DNA of 64,000 nucleotides from Hymenobacter radiodurans (GCF_004355185.1 NZ_CP037922.1:310001-374000), one strand, 5' to 3'. Counted from the first letter of the stretch, positions 18,119 through 26,887 are shown. The notes: a model not told the origin generated them from the letters alone. Numbers and translations are program-made.

Positions 18119-19225
18119 ATGAAACTTATCACGCATATCTGCTGGGTGCTGCTCGGCGCGGTTTTTATTTTTTCGGGATTAATAAAGCTCAACGACCCAG
18201 TGGGTATGGGTCTCAAGCTGGAGGAATATTTTGAGGTATTTGCTGAAGATTTCGGCTCCTTCTTTCTGGTTTTCAAAGGCTTTGCCCGCACGATGGCTAT
18301 TCTGCTCAGCTCGCTGGAGGTAGTGCTGGGCGTGTCGTTGCTGCTGCGTTGGCACCTGCGCAAAACGCTGCTCACGTTGCTGGTTCTGCTCGTGTTTTTC
18401 GGCTTCCTGACGTTCTATTCGGCCGCCTTCAACAAAGTAACCGACTGCGGCTGCTTTGGCGATTTTATTAAGCTCACGCCCTGGCAGTCATTCTCCAAAG
18501 ACCTGTTTTTGCTAGGCTTATGGGCCGTGGTATTCTTCAATCAGCGCTTCCTGCGGCGGGTATTTGCTAAGGGCACGCTGGGGGTAATGTATATCACGGT
18601 GGCTTCGGCCGTGGCTATTGGTATTGGGGTGCGGGCTTTGGGGCACCTGCCATACTTCGATTTTCTGCCCTATAAAGTGGGCAACGATATCGGGGCCCTG
18701 ATGAAACCGCAGGAGCAGGCGCGTTACAAGTATGTGCTGGAGCGCAATGGTCAAATGCAGGAGTTTGACCAATACCCAACCGACACAACGTGGAAGTACA
18801 AAAGCATGGAGGTGCAGAACCCCGAAGCTTCCCGGCCGATTATTACCGACTTCGCCATCTTCGATAGCGACGGCAAGGACCATACGCAGGAAATACTGAA
18901 GGGCAATAAGTTGTTGCTCATTGTGCAGAACACAGTAAAATCGGACCGCGACCGGTACAATCTGATAAATGCCCTGATTGCCAGCGCCAGTAAGTCGCCG
19001 AATAAGATTATGCCGCTAGTACTCACCAGCAGCAGCCCCGCCGACATCGATGCTTTCCGCCACGATGTTAATCTGTCGGCTCCCATTTACTACGCCGATG
19101 CTACCGTGCTCAAATCCATGATTCGCTCCGATCCGGGCATTATGGTGCTGCAAAACGGCGTCGTGAAGGGCAAATATCATTACCACGACATCCCCGATCA
19201 GGAAACCGTCGATCATCTTTTGTAG
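18119..19225 (+). CDS. BT_3928-family protein: DoxX-like membrane domain plus periplasmic thioredoxin-like domain
   Basis: A 368-residue protein. The N-terminal half has four membrane helices of the DoxX type (ICWVLLGAVFIFSGLIKLND). The conserved KVTDCGCFGDFIKLTPWQ cysteine pair faces the membrane edge. The C-terminal half (from about residue 200) is soluble and thioredoxin-like (DGKDHTQEILKGNKLLLIVQ) but has no CxxC. The role is probably redox or envelope-related and not established. The ATG at 18119 is used; the open frame upstream holds only a TTG. It lies downstream of DUF1599 with a 163-base gap. Confidence 0.87.
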   Translation: MKLITHICWVLLGAVFIFSGLIKLNDPVGMGLKLEEYFEVFAEDFGSFFLVFKGFARTMAILLSSLEVVLGVSLLLRWHLRKTLLTLLVLLVFFGFLTFYSAAFNKVTDCGCFGDFIKLTPWQSFSKDLFLLGLWAVVFFNQRFLRRVFAKGTLGVMYITVASAVAIGIGVRALGHLPYFDFLPYKVGNDIGALMKPQEQARYKYVLERNGQMQEFDQYPTDTTWKYKSMEVQNPEASRPIITDFAIFDSDGKDHTQEILKGNKLLLIVQNTVKSDRDRYNLINALIASASKSPNKIMPLVLTSSSPADIDAFRHDVNLSAPIYYADATVLKSMIRSDPGIMVLQNGVVKGKYHYHDIPDQETVDHLL

Positions 19226-19289
19226 CGAAACTCTCCTTTAGGATGACTCGCGTGACAGTGATGACGAACTAAATTTTGCCCCCCAACCT

Positions 19290-20348
19290 ATGTTTTCCTT
19301 TGTACTGCGCCGTCTAGGACAAGGTGTGCTGATACTGGCCGGCGTAGCGCTCACCGTATTTTTCCTGTTCGCGGTATTGCCCGGCGACCCGGTAGCGCTG
19401 CTGGCCGGCCAGCGCTCCGACGTAGCCACCCGCGCCGCTATTGCTGCTGATCTGGGCCTCGATAAGCCACTGCCTGCTCAACTGGTTGGTTACCTCAACG
19501 ATGTGTCGCCCGTGGGCTTGCACCCGCGCGACTCTGCGGGCGTGGCCAAGTATGGTGGCACGGCCTTGCTGCCGCTGGGGGGCAAAAATGCGCTGGTGCT
19601 CAAAACGCCTTATCTGCGCCGCTCCTTTCAAAGCAACAAAGACGTGCTGAGCATCCTGCTCGATCATTTCACGGGCACGTTGTGGTTAGCCCTGGCCGCC
19701 ATGCTGATTGCCGCCGTATTCGGTATTCTGTTTGGCGTAATAGCCGCCGTGCGTCCTCACTCCTGGCTCGATCGGGCGCTGATTACCACGTCTGTGCTGG
19801 GTATTTCGGTGCCTTCGTTTGTGGCCGGTATTCTTATTGCCATGACGTTTGGCTTTTACTGGAGCCATTGGACGGGCCTCAACCTAACTGGGCAGCTCTA
19901 CGAAACCGATCCGTTTACGGGGCGCCACTTAGTGCTACGGAATCTGTTGCTACCGGCCTTTGCACTCGGCATCCGTCCTCTGGCCGTTATCACCCAACTT
20001 ACGCGCTCTTCCATGCTTGATGTGTTGAGCCAGGATTATATTCGGACGGCGCGGGCAAAAGGCCTTTCCAGCTACCAGACTATCGTGGGCCATGCACTCA
20101 AAAATGCGCTCAATCCGGTTATTACGGCCGTGTCGGGGTGGCTGGCTTCGCTGATGGCGGGGGCCTTTTTTATCGAGTATATCTTCAACTGGAAAGGTTT
20201 GGGCACCGTGACGTTGCGAGCCGTCGAAAACCTGGATTTTCCGGTTGTCATGGGTGCTACCATCTTTATCGCCTTTCTCTTCGTTGTCATCAACATCGTG
20301 GTCGATGTGCTGTATGCTGTGCTTGACCCTCGCGTGCGTCTTTCCTAA
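19290..20348 (+). CDS. ABC transporter permease, oligopeptide/dipeptide (DppB) type
   Basis: A 352-residue inner-membrane permease with about six helices. The N-terminal FVLRRLGQGVLILAGVALTVF and LPGDPV match DppB/OppB. The EAA loop is DYIRTARAKGLSSYQTIVGHALKNALNPVIT, and the end is EYIFNWKGLGTVTLRAVENLDFPVVMG. An insertion of about 60 residues after helix 1 (residues about 65-120) is longer than in E. coli DppB. No ATPase, second permease or binding protein is adjacent, so its partners are elsewhere. An AAATTTTGCCCCCCA word lies 5-19 bases before the start codon. Confidence 0.92.
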   Translation: MFSFVLRRLGQGVLILAGVALTVFFLFAVLPGDPVALLAGQRSDVATRAAIAADLGLDKPLPAQLVGYLNDVSPVGLHPRDSAGVAKYGGTALLPLGGKNALVLKTPYLRRSFQSNKDVLSILLDHFTGTLWLALAAMLIAAVFGILFGVIAAVRPHSWLDRALITTSVLGISVPSFVAGILIAMTFGFYWSHWTGLNLTGQLYETDPFTGRHLVLRNLLLPAFALGIRPLAVITQLTRSSMLDVLSQDYIRTARAKGLSSYQTIVGHALKNALNPVITAVSGWLASLMAGAFFIEYIFNWKGLGTVTLRAVENLDFPVVMGATIFIAFLFVVINIVVDVLYAVLDPRVRLS

Positions 20349-20442
20349 CGATTGTATTTAGGGCTATGGGGCAAAGCACCTATGCTCGTGATCCAATTGA
20401 TAAGCAGAAGCGGGTGAATAGAATAAGAATCTGATAGGCAGT

Positions 20443-20973
20443 ATGATAACCGATGATAGCCTTTACCTGATTGGAATGCCGGGAGCGGGCAAAACGACGC
20501 TTGGCCGAGCGTTGGCTGTGCGCCTGGAAATGCCTTTTCGTGACCTGGATGAGGAGATTATCGCCCATGAAAAGCGCAGTATTCCCGAAATATTTGCTGC
20601 TGAAGGACAGGATTACTTCCGGGAAGTAGAAGCAGCCGTGCTGCGGACATTGGTAGCCGAGCAGCCCCGCATGGTACTGGCTACGGGCGGCGGCACACCC
20701 TGCTTTCACCAGAATATGGATCTGCTGCTCGCCACGGGCACCCCGCTGTATTTGGCCGTGCCGGTGCCCGAATTGGTACAGCGGCTTCGTCGTAGCCTCA
20801 GTCGTCGGCCACTCCTGACGGATATTCCCGACGAAAAGGCACTAACAGTTCACATAAGTGAAACCTTAGCTCTTCGCCATCAGTTTTACGACCGCGCGCC
20901 ATTGCGCTGCGAAGGGATCTGCACGGTGGAGGCGATGTGGCATTTGCTGCATTCGTATTACACCACTGGCTAG
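20443..20973 (+). CDS. aroK: Shikimate kinase
   Basis: Phosphorylates shikimate at the 3-OH in aromatic amino acid synthesis. 176 residues. Walker A is GMPGAGKTTLG at residues 11-21, the shikimate-binding Asp lies in FRDLDEEI, and the substrate loop is ATGGGTPC near residues 75-82. The lid arginine is in SRRPLL. The Met-Pro of the P-loop is common in Bacteroidota. It stands alone, with no other aro gene nearby. Confidence 0.95.
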   Translation: MITDDSLYLIGMPGAGKTTLGRALAVRLEMPFRDLDEEIIAHEKRSIPEIFAAEGQDYFREVEAAVLRTLVAEQPRMVLATGGGTPCFHQNMDLLLATGTPLYLAVPVPELVQRLRRSLSRRPLLTDIPDEKALTVHISETLALRHQFYDRAPLRCEGICTVEAMWHLLHSYYTTG

Positions 20974-21023
20974 TCAGTTGGCCTCTTCGCCAGCCCATAG
21001 TGCGTTATTTGCGCTGTGGTTTG

Positions 21024-21031
21024 TACTTTTG
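21024..21031 (+). promoter_or_regulatory. TAnnTTTG -7 promoter element (fatty-acid hydroxylase)
   Basis: TACTTTTG on the plus strand, 25 bases before the ATG at 21057. Confidence 0.55.
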
Positions 21032-21056
21032 CTCTGAATAAGAAGCTTATTTGTAT

Positions 21057-21734
21057 ATGAATACCGCTCCCTCTCCCACACCTGATTTACAACCCACCCC
21101 GGTAAAAACGCCCGGTGCCATTAAGCCCAAGCATAAAGGCTCAGCGCGGTTGTTTGAAAATCCGGTACTGGAAAGACTTACGCATACCCATATTGCCCTG
21201 CCTGTATCCATCTTCATGATTACGGCATTAGGCAGCCTCTATTACGGGCTTACGCATGGCTTGATTGCAGGCTTTTCGGCCTTTGGCTTGTTTCTGCTAG
21301 GCTGGTTTATGTTCACATTCGCGGAGTATGCAATGCACCGCTATCTGTATCATTTGCCGGCCACTACGCCCAAGCGCGCCAAGTTTCAGTACACCATGCA
21401 CGGCGTACACCACGAGTTTCCCAAGGACAAGTCGCGCTTGGCAATGCCGCCTATTGTATCGGTTTTTGTTGCCTCGCTGCTTTTCTTCCTGTTTCGGTTT
21501 GTGTTCGGTAACGCTGCTTTCGGTATTCTATCGGGCTTTATCTTTGGCTATGCCCTCTACTTGTTTGTGCACTATGCTATTCACGCTTACGCTCCGCCCA
21601 AAAACTTTTTAAAAGTATGGTGGCATCACCACGCCCAGCATCATTATCGGCAGGATGAAATTGCTTTTGGAGTGAGCACCACTATCTGGGACCATATCAT
21701 CGGCACTATGCCAGATCAGAAAACCAGTAAATAG
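21057..21734 (+). CDS. Sterol desaturase / fatty acid hydroxylase family membrane protein
   Basis: A 225-residue integral di-iron enzyme. The histidine clusters are HRYLYHL, HGVHHEF, HYAIH and WWHHHAQHH, matching the HxxxxH / HxxHH pattern of the family. About four membrane helices lie between them. The likely reaction is 2- or 3-hydroxylation of a fatty acid of sphingolipids or lipid A, which is typical of this family in Bacteroidota, but the substrate cannot be fixed from sequence. The ATG at 21057 follows an in-frame TTG 6 bases upstream. A strong bidirectional terminator follows. Confidence 0.87.
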   Translation: MNTAPSPTPDLQPTPVKTPGAIKPKHKGSARLFENPVLERLTHTHIALPVSIFMITALGSLYYGLTHGLIAGFSAFGLFLLGWFMFTFAEYAMHRYLYHLPATTPKRAKFQYTMHGVHHEFPKDKSRLAMPPIVSVFVASLLFFLFRFVFGNAAFGILSGFIFGYALYLFVHYAIHAYAPPKNFLKVWWHHHAQHHYRQDEIAFGVSTTIWDHIIGTMPDQKTSK

Positions 21735-21744
21735 GCTGCCAGTA

Positions 21745-21803
21745 CCTTGCTCAATAAAAAAGCCCCCAGACGTTGGTTTGGGGGGCTTTTTTATTGAGCA
21801 AGG
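21745..21803. terminator. Long bidirectional intrinsic terminator
   Basis: The G6C-word pair (AAAAAAGCCCCC / GGGGGGCTTTTTT) is extended outward by a further 10-base complement (CCTTGCTCAA / TTGAGCAAGG). It lies between the hydroxylase gene and the convergent small membrane lipoprotein gene. Confidence 0.92.
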
Positions 21804-21809
21804 CGTATG

Positions 21810-21980
21810 CTAGCGTCGCATTTTCCGCACCAAGAACGCGATGAGCACCACCACGATAAACACACCGATCAGCGCGGTCCAGGCACCGGCCTGGAAAATG
21901 TCGCCTATCAGGTCGCAGCTGCTGAGCGAAAACGTGAGCAGTACGAGGAAGCCGAGGAAGAAAGGACGAAAGTTTTTCAT
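21810..21980 (-). CDS. Small membrane lipoprotein, 56 residues
   Basis: A short gene starting at ATG 21980 and ending at TAG 21810. The translation begins MKNFRPFFLGFLVLLTFSLS, reaches a lipobox-like SLSSC at residues 18-22, then a linker (DLIGDIFQAGAW) and a second hydrophobic helix (ALIGVFIVVVLIAFLV) ending in the basic tail RKMRR. Small proteins of this form are common in Bacteroidota and unassigned. The terminator placed exactly after its stop supports it as a real gene. The longer open frame over the same bases in another minus frame is a shadow. Confidence 0.72.
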   Translation of the reverse strand: MKNFRPFFLGFLVLLTFSLSSCDLIGDIFQAGAWTALIGVFIVVVLIAFLVRKMRR

Positions 21981-22247
21981 AAGATATCAGACGGAGGAGA
22001 GGGAAAGCCAGCACAAGGCCGGACTGCCTGATGATACTGCCTTGGCTTCTAAAAGGTTGAGAAGGCCCACTAAACGTATGCCTGACGGCTATCAGAACAC
22101 AGTGGCAACATCCTTGCGGTCTAGGGTGGGTTATCAGAATCCGAGGGGCGCGAATGCCTTGTCACTTATTATCTATCTGCCAGACAGATAGGATTCACCA
22201 TCAATTTGCCTACTTTTCGTTTTCCTTCTACCTAAAATCTAATTATC

Positions 22248-22711
22248 GTGAAATTATCGTTCCTCTTTCTCAGCAGCTTCCTTTATCTGCTGCTACCCAT
22301 CAGGGGAATAGCTCAAGCCGGAAAAACCACTCCTGGTACGTCGGTTCTGCAGAAAGCAACAACAGCTCCAGCGCCACCGGCCGCTCCCACCACATCGGAG
22401 GTTAAGCCCATAGAGCCCACCAATCTGACAGGGACAGTGGTTAATGAAGCTGGCAAGCCTCTGGCTGGGGTTACGGTGAGCTTAGTAGGAGCGCCGCAGG
22501 AGTCCAGCATTACCAACTCGGCGGGGGCTTTTTGCTACGCTCCACCCTGGCTTCGCCCGTGCTGCGCGTGAACTATGCCGGATACGAACAACAGGAAGTA
22601 GCCACGAAAGGAGCAACTCCGATGGCCATTCAGCTCAATAAACTACCGAACTACGAGCGGCAGCGCAAACAACAGAAAAAGGCGGCCGAAAAGGCGTATC
22701 GCAAGCCTTAG
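22248..22711 (+). CDS. Exported protein with carboxypeptidase-regulatory-like beta domain, frame broken at 22523-22527
   Basis: The signal peptide (KLSFLFLSSFLYLLLPIRGI) is followed by a Pro/Ala/Thr linker. A CarboxypepD_reg-type strand set follows: TNLTGTVVNEAGKPLAGVTV, then SSITNSAGGFLLRST after repair, then VLRVNYAGYEQQEVA. As written the frame stops in CYAPPWLRPCCA. One extra G in the G5 run restores the domain and gives 154 residues ending in a very basic tail (ERQRKQQKKAAEKAYRKP). The repaired site reads GGGGGGCTTTTT. No TonB-dependent receptor follows, so this is a free domain. Function unknown. Confidence 0.75.
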
Positions 22712-22782
22712 CAAAACGACACGGGCTCATACTGACGGACATTTCATCCGGCGTGCCTTAGAGTTGTAGTACTAAAAAAGAG

Positions 22783-22824
22783 AAAGGCCAGTAACAGACT
22801 GATGTATAGTCTATTACTGGCCTT
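22783..22824. terminator. Hairpin between the beta-domain gene and tRNA-Asn
   Basis: AAGGCCAGTAA and TTACTGGCCTT arms with an inner AGACT/AGTCT pair. It lies after the plus-strand gene and just downstream of the minus-strand tRNA, so it can serve both. Confidence 0.7.
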
Positions 22825-22826
22825 CT

Positions 22827-22903
22827 TGGCGCTCCCTCCTGGGCTCGAACCAGGGACCCTCTGATTAACAGTCAGATGCTCTAACCGGCTGAGCTAAGGA
22901 AGC
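22827..22903 (-). tRNA. tRNA-Asn (GTT)
   Basis: Read on the minus strand the cloverleaf is complete: acceptor GCTTCCT pairs with AGGGAGC, D arm GCTC/GAGC, anticodon arm TCTGA/TCAGA with loop CTGTTAA (anticodon GTT), variable loop, and T arm CCTGG TTCGAGC CCAGG. The discriminator base is G and the CCA end is encoded (22827-22829). Confidence 0.97.
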
Positions 22904-22998
22904 GGTTATGGCGACTTTATCAGTCGTTGCGGGTGCAATGTTAGGGCAAAGCTGTAAAAATCACAAATGCTTTCTGCTTTTTCTTTCAGCTGAATTTA

Positions 22999-23450
22999 TT
23001 AATTCGTGATTGTCAGCAAATTACCAGATAGCGAAGTGGCGTACTGACGGAGCGGACGGGGGCGGGGCCACCACGTGGCTGGCCTTGCAGCGTAAATTGC
23101 GAGCCGCAGCAGTCGTCAATCAGAAATAAGCGGGAAGCATCAATAGTTACCGTGGAACACGCCGCATCGTAGGGGCGATAGGGGCAGTTGCGCTCAAAAG
23201 CCAGGTACGTGGTAGCATTTTGGCGCACGATGATAAGTCCTCGCACACCGCCGGGGATCTCTACTGAGCCGTTGTCGGTGCGCAGCTGCGGGTAGCGCTG
23301 GTCCAGAATGCTTATGCTCTCATTAAAGCTAACAAAAGGGATTAGTGGCTCGGCGCTGCTGGAGTCGCCACAACTTGCCAACCCGAGTGCACTGGTGAGT
23401 GCTAAGGCCATAAAGGCACGCTGGGGGGCTTTTTTAACGAGAGTAATCAT
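22999..23450 (-). CDS. Rieske-like lipoprotein lacking cluster ligands, frame broken at 23058-23062
   Basis: The lipoprotein signal MITLVKKAPQRAFMALALTS ends in lipobox GLASC (Cys 27). The mature part follows the Rieske ferredoxin layout of Bacteroidota: NATTYLAFERNCPYRPYDAAC, then DDCCGSQFTLQGQPRGGPA. The canonical CxH and CxxH ligands are replaced (CPY and CCG), so a 2Fe-2S cluster is unlikely. As written the frame ends in PLRYLVIC. Adding one G to the plus-strand G5 run yields the family C-terminus PLRQYATSLSGNLLTITN and 150 residues. The start overlaps the 3' end of the upstream dehydrogenase gene by 17 bases. Confidence 0.72.
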
Positions 23451-24333
23451 AGAATCCCTTCCCCGTTTTACGGCCATGATGGCCTGCGTCTACTTTCTGC
23501 TGCTGAATGCGGCTGGGCCGAAACTTAGGATCGAAGTGAAACGCTTCAAACATTGCGCTGGTCACCGAGAAGTTGGTGTCGACGCCAATCAAGTCCATCA
23601 GCCGAAATGGGCCCATCCGAAAGCCGGTGGCTTCCAGCAACTCATCCACAACCTCAAACGACGCTACCTGTTCCTCGACTAGCTTCAGGCTCTCCACGTA
23701 GAAATGCCGGGCCACCCGATTCACGATAAAGCCCGGCGCATCGGCGGCGCGTACGGGCTGTTTACCAAGCTTTTCAGCCAGAGCCTGCACGGCATCGGCT
23801 ACTGCTGGAGCCGTAGCTACACCGCTAATTACTTCAACCAGCGGCATAAGCGGCGCCGGATTGAAGAAGTGCATCCCCACAACACGCTCCGGGTGTGGAA
23901 CTGCCGCCGCTAGCCGGGTTATCGGCAACGATGACGTGTTCGAAGCTAGAATGGTCTGGGGGGCATTTTGGGCCGCTAAGTTTTGGAAAAGCTCATGCTT
24001 CACCGTCAGCTTCTCCACCACTGCCTCTATAATCAAGTCGGCCTGTACGACGGCTAAGTCAGTGGTCGGACGGAGGCGGGTTAAGGCGGCTTCCCGTTCT
24101 GTGGGGGGCATTTTTCCCTTCTCCACCAGCTTACCCAAGCCCGCCGCAATAGCTGTTTCTGCCTTCGCCAGAATATTGGCGTTCAGGTCAAATAAGATGG
24201 TTGGGAAGCCGTGCTGCACGCAGAGTTGCGCGATGCCCAATCCCATTGTGCCCGCACCCACCACCGCTATTGTCTTGATCTGCTGCGGAACCGATTGCTC
24301 AGGAGCTATGGCGTTTTCAGAGGATATAGTCAT
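23434..24333 (-). CDS. 3-hydroxyacyl-CoA dehydrogenase (3-hydroxybutyryl-CoA type)
   Basis: A stand-alone 299-residue dehydrogenase. The NAD site is IAVVGAGTMGLGIAQLC. The catalytic His lies in PERVVGMHFFNPAPLMPLVE and the acyl-CoA site in SNTSSLPIT. The C-terminal dimerisation domain starts near PGFIVNRVARHF and ends GRKTGKGFYDYSR. It could act in beta-oxidation or in butyryl-CoA metabolism; no neighbouring thiolase or enoyl-CoA hydratase helps decide. Two GGGGGGCATTTT words on the plus strand (23958 and 24103) are read here as NAPQ and KMPP. Confidence 0.93.
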   Translation of the reverse strand: MTISSENAIAPEQSVPQQIKTIAVVGAGTMGLGIAQLCVQHGFPTILFDLNANILAKAETAIAAGLGKLVEKGKMPPTEREAALTRLRPTTDLAVVQADLIIEAVVEKLTVKHELFQNLAAQNAPQTILASNTSSLPITRLAAAVPHPERVVGMHFFNPAPLMPLVEVISGVATAPAVADAVQALAEKLGKQPVRAADAPGFIVNRVARHFYVESLKLVEEQVASFEVVDELLEATGFRMGPFRLMDLIGVDTNFSVTSAMFEAFHFDPKFRPSRIQQQKVDAGHHGRKTGKGFYDYSR

Positions 24334-24396
24334 AGCTAATCAAGCAAAAAAGGGAAAAGGCGGGCGTGTGACCTAGGTTAAAAGTGCAGCGGTTTA

Positions 24397-25443
24397 TTAA
24401 GAGATAATTCCCTCAAACTGCCGCAGAAACCGCAAATCGTTTTCCGTGAACAAACGCAAATCCTTGATCTGATATTTCAGCATTGTAATGCGCTCAATGC
24501 CCATGCCCCAAGCGTAGCCAGAGTATACTTCGGGGTCGATGCCAGAGTGTTGAAGCACCGCCGGATCAACCATGCCGCAGCCACCAATTTCCACCCAACC
24601 TGAGCCTTTGCAGATGTTGCAGCCCGTGCCTTTGCAGATAAGACAAGTGATATCAATTTCAGCACTAGGCTCGGTGAAAGGGAAAAACGACGGCCGGAAG
24701 CGAATGTTGATATCCGCCCCGAACATCTCCTGCACGAAGTAATATACCGTCTGCTTCAGGTCGGCGAAGCTGACGCCTTCATCAATAAAAATGCCCTCCA
24801 CCTGATGAAACATCATGTGGGCGCGGGCCGAAATAGCCTCATTACGATACACGCGGCCGGGCATAATGCTGCGAATAGGCGGCGCTTGCGACTCCATCAC
24901 GCGTACCTGCACGGTGCTGGTGTGGGTGCGCAACAGGAAATCCTCCTTCGGCTCACCGGGGTTGCGGCGCACGAAAAACGTGTCCTGCATGTCGCGGGCC
25001 GGATGGTTTTCGGGGAAGTTCAGGGCTGTGAAGTTATGCCAATCATCCTCAATCTCGGGGCCTTCCGCTACATTAAAGCCAATGCGAGCGAAGATGCGCA
25101 CCATTTCCTCGCGCACCAAGCTCAGCGGATGGCGCGTACCCAAGGCCTGTGGTATGGCCGGCAAGGTATAATCGAATTCAGGGTTCTGGGGGGCATTTTC
25201 GCGGGCTGCCTCCAGCTCCTGCTGCCGCTGCGTAAACCGATCGAGGGCAAGTTGCTTTAGCTGATTAAGCTCTTGGCCAACAGCACGGCGCTGATCCTGA
25301 GGTACGGTTTTGAGCTGATCGAACAGGTCGGCTAGCTGCCCCTTGCGGCCCGTAAAGGCCAGGCGAAACTGCTCTAATTGTTCGGGTGTGGAAAGGTCGT
25401 GGGCTTCAATGGCCGCCCGCAGCTGGGTGATAGTCTCCTGCAT
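24397..25443 (-). CDS. pheS: Phenylalanine--tRNA ligase alpha subunit
   Basis: Charges tRNA-Phe together with PheT, which is not in this window. 348 residues. The N-terminal coiled coil (EQFRLAFTGRKGQLADLFDQL) precedes the class II core: motif 2 near HTSTVQVRVMES and YRNEAISARAHMMFHQVEG, motif 3 GYAWGMGIERITMLKY. The insertion CLICKGTGCNICKGSGW has four cysteines spaced like a small zinc site, seen in many Bacteroidota PheS. The ATG at 25443 follows the TACCTTTG element by only 7 bases. Confidence 0.96.
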   Translation of the reverse strand: MQETITQLRAAIEAHDLSTPEQLEQFRLAFTGRKGQLADLFDQLKTVPQDQRRAVGQELNQLKQLALDRFTQRQQELEAARENAPQNPEFDYTLPAIPQALGTRHPLSLVREEMVRIFARIGFNVAEGPEIEDDWHNFTALNFPENHPARDMQDTFFVRRNPGEPKEDFLLRTHTSTVQVRVMESQAPPIRSIMPGRVYRNEAISARAHMMFHQVEGIFIDEGVSFADLKQTVYYFVQEMFGADINIRFRPSFFPFTEPSAEIDITCLICKGTGCNICKGSGWVEIGGCGMVDPAVLQHSGIDPEVYSGYAWGMGIERITMLKYQIKDLRLFTENDLRFLRQFEGIIS

Positions 25444-25450
25444 AGTATAG

Positions 25451-25458
25451 CAAAGGTA
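25451..25458 (-). promoter_or_regulatory. TAnnTTTG -7 promoter element (pheS)
   Basis: TACCTTTG on the minus strand ending 7 bases before the pheS ATG, implying a leader of almost zero length. Confidence 0.6.
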
Positions 25459-25647
25459 CACGTCCGGTTCAAAATCCGATGGACCCTATTACAGCGCGTA
25501 TCAAATTCGGGCTTTGCAGAAATTGGTACGATTGCTGCAAAAAGCTAGACAGAAACGGGGTAAGACTAAACGTGGGGCGCCACCCGTTTGTCTTCCGACG
25601 GTGACCAGAGGTACTGGTCCGATACTCATCGCCAACTCACCCTTCCT

Positions 25648-26217
25648 ATGAAATCCATTTTGTTATCTGCTTTGGCGCTGGTCGCCATCTTCCATACTTC
25701 CGCTCAAGCGCAAACCAAGAATAGCACCCAGTCAACGACCAACGAGTGGTTTGAGCCAGCCGCTCCGGCTGCTCCAGCCTCTGCTGACGACGATGTTTGG
25801 GGCAGCGCCCCAACAACGACTACAGCCGCTCCAGCTGCCGCTTCTGAAGAAGAAACCGGCTACCGCACTGGCTGGATGAGTGCCCCTGGCATTAGTCTGA
25901 GCACCCACCAGAAGCCTACCACCGATTATTGGGGTAAGCCGTTGAAAAAGCAGACCAAGGCTGCTAAAAAAGCCGCCGCTACCGTTGCCGCCGCTGGCAC
26001 AGAAACGGAAGCCGCTGCCGAAACTGATCCTATGATGCGGTCTTCTGGCGTGATGGTAGCGCCGGGCATGAGCAGCTCGCCATACCGTGGCGTGAGCACC
26101 GATTACTGGGGCCGTCCGTTGAAGCGCAAAATTCGTCGCTCTTCATCCTCATCCCTGGCTGCACAGCCTGCCACGGCTCCCGCTAACGCTGACGACGATA
26201 CGCCAGCTTCCTGGTAA
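25648..26217 (+). CDS. Secreted repeat protein A of a three-gene family (APG...TDYxGRPLK motif)
   Basis: A 189-residue exported protein: signal peptide MKSILLSALALVAIFHTSA, cleavage near AQAQ, then an Ala/Thr/Pro-rich mature part of low complexity. It holds two copies of a conserved motif: SAPGISL...TTDYWGKPLKK and VAPGMSS...STDYWGRPLKR. The same motif occurs once in each of the next two genes. I recognise no known family. The composition suggests an unstructured surface or periplasmic protein with short conserved binding motifs. The ATG at 25648 was chosen because the signal peptide starts there. Confidence 0.7.
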   Translation: MKSILLSALALVAIFHTSAQAQTKNSTQSTTNEWFEPAAPAAPASADDDVWGSAPTTTTAAPAAASEEETGYRTGWMSAPGISLSTHQKPTTDYWGKPLKKQTKAAKKAAATVAAAGTETEAAAETDPMMRSSGVMVAPGMSSSPYRGVSTDYWGRPLKRKIRRSSSSSLAAQPATAPANADDDTPASW

Positions 26218-26515
26218 TTAGCCATCAGTTGAGTAATTGTCTAGAGTACGTAAATACGATTTTCAGCCTCATCTATCCGTGCTGCCAAAATGCACGTATA
26301 CGGCAAGAGTACCATCACTCATTAGTTTATTGTGATGATACAAAGGGTTTAACTGGCGTTGTCTTTGCTTTTCCGAAGACTCAGCCAATGTAAAATTGTC
26401 CCCACAGAACACACTATATGTATTCGATGTGGGGTGAAACTCAGAGTAACGGGGTAACGGCGATAGGCTGTTGCCCCTTTGCTTTGCTTATACAGCCACC
26501 TCTACCCCTTACCCC

Positions 26516-26887
26516 ATGAAAATCAGTTTACTTGCCGTCGTGGCTCTCGTGTTTCTGTTTGTGGCGGAGCCCGCGCAGGCTCAAACAAAGAAAACCACCA
26601 CGACCACCAAAAAAACCACCAACGGCTACCACCGCACCAGCAATGTGCGTGCGAAACCCCGCGCCGGTGCCTACTCCCGCTACGACCGCTCCGGACGGCG
26701 CAATGAGGAGACTACAAAATTGGCCCCCGGTATGCGCCTGAACATGCCCAGCCCACCTACTACCGACTATATGGGCCGCCCGTTGAAAAAGCCTGTTGCG
26801 AAGACCACCTCTAGTTCTTCAACGCTTTCTTCGGAAAAAGCACCCGCGAAAAAAACGACGACAGTTACCACGAAAAAGAAGCAGTAA
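26516..26887 (+). CDS. Secreted repeat protein B (one APG...TDYMGRPLK motif)
   Basis: A 123-residue exported protein: signal peptide MKISLLAVVALVFLFVAEP, cleavage near AQAQ. The mature part is Lys/Thr-rich and strongly basic, with KKTTTTTKKTT at the start and TTTVTTKKKQ at the end. The single family motif is LAPGMRL...TTDYMGRPLKK. It is preceded by 298 bases without a gene in which I see no clear regulatory structure. No known domain. Confidence 0.68.
   Translation: MKISLLAVVALVFLFVAEPAQAQTKKTTTTTKKTTNGYHRTSNVRAKPRAGAYSRYDRSGRRNEETTKLAPGMRLNMPSPPTTDYMGRPLKKPVAKTTSSSSTLSSEKAPAKKTTTVTTKKKQ

Noticed and set aside
21751..22014. 87-residue minus-strand frame over 21751-22014
   Set aside because: It runs through the terminator and is out of frame with the convincing 56-residue lipoprotein gene at 21810-21980.
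23861..24376. 171-residue plus-strand frame opposite the 3-hydroxyacyl-CoA dehydrogenase gene
   Set aside because: It is a shadow of a conserved gene; no motif and no promoter.
26218..26515. 298-base gap between secreted proteins A and B examined for small RNA or CRISPR-like repeats
   Set aside because: No repeat, hairpin with T tract or promoter pair could be recognised.
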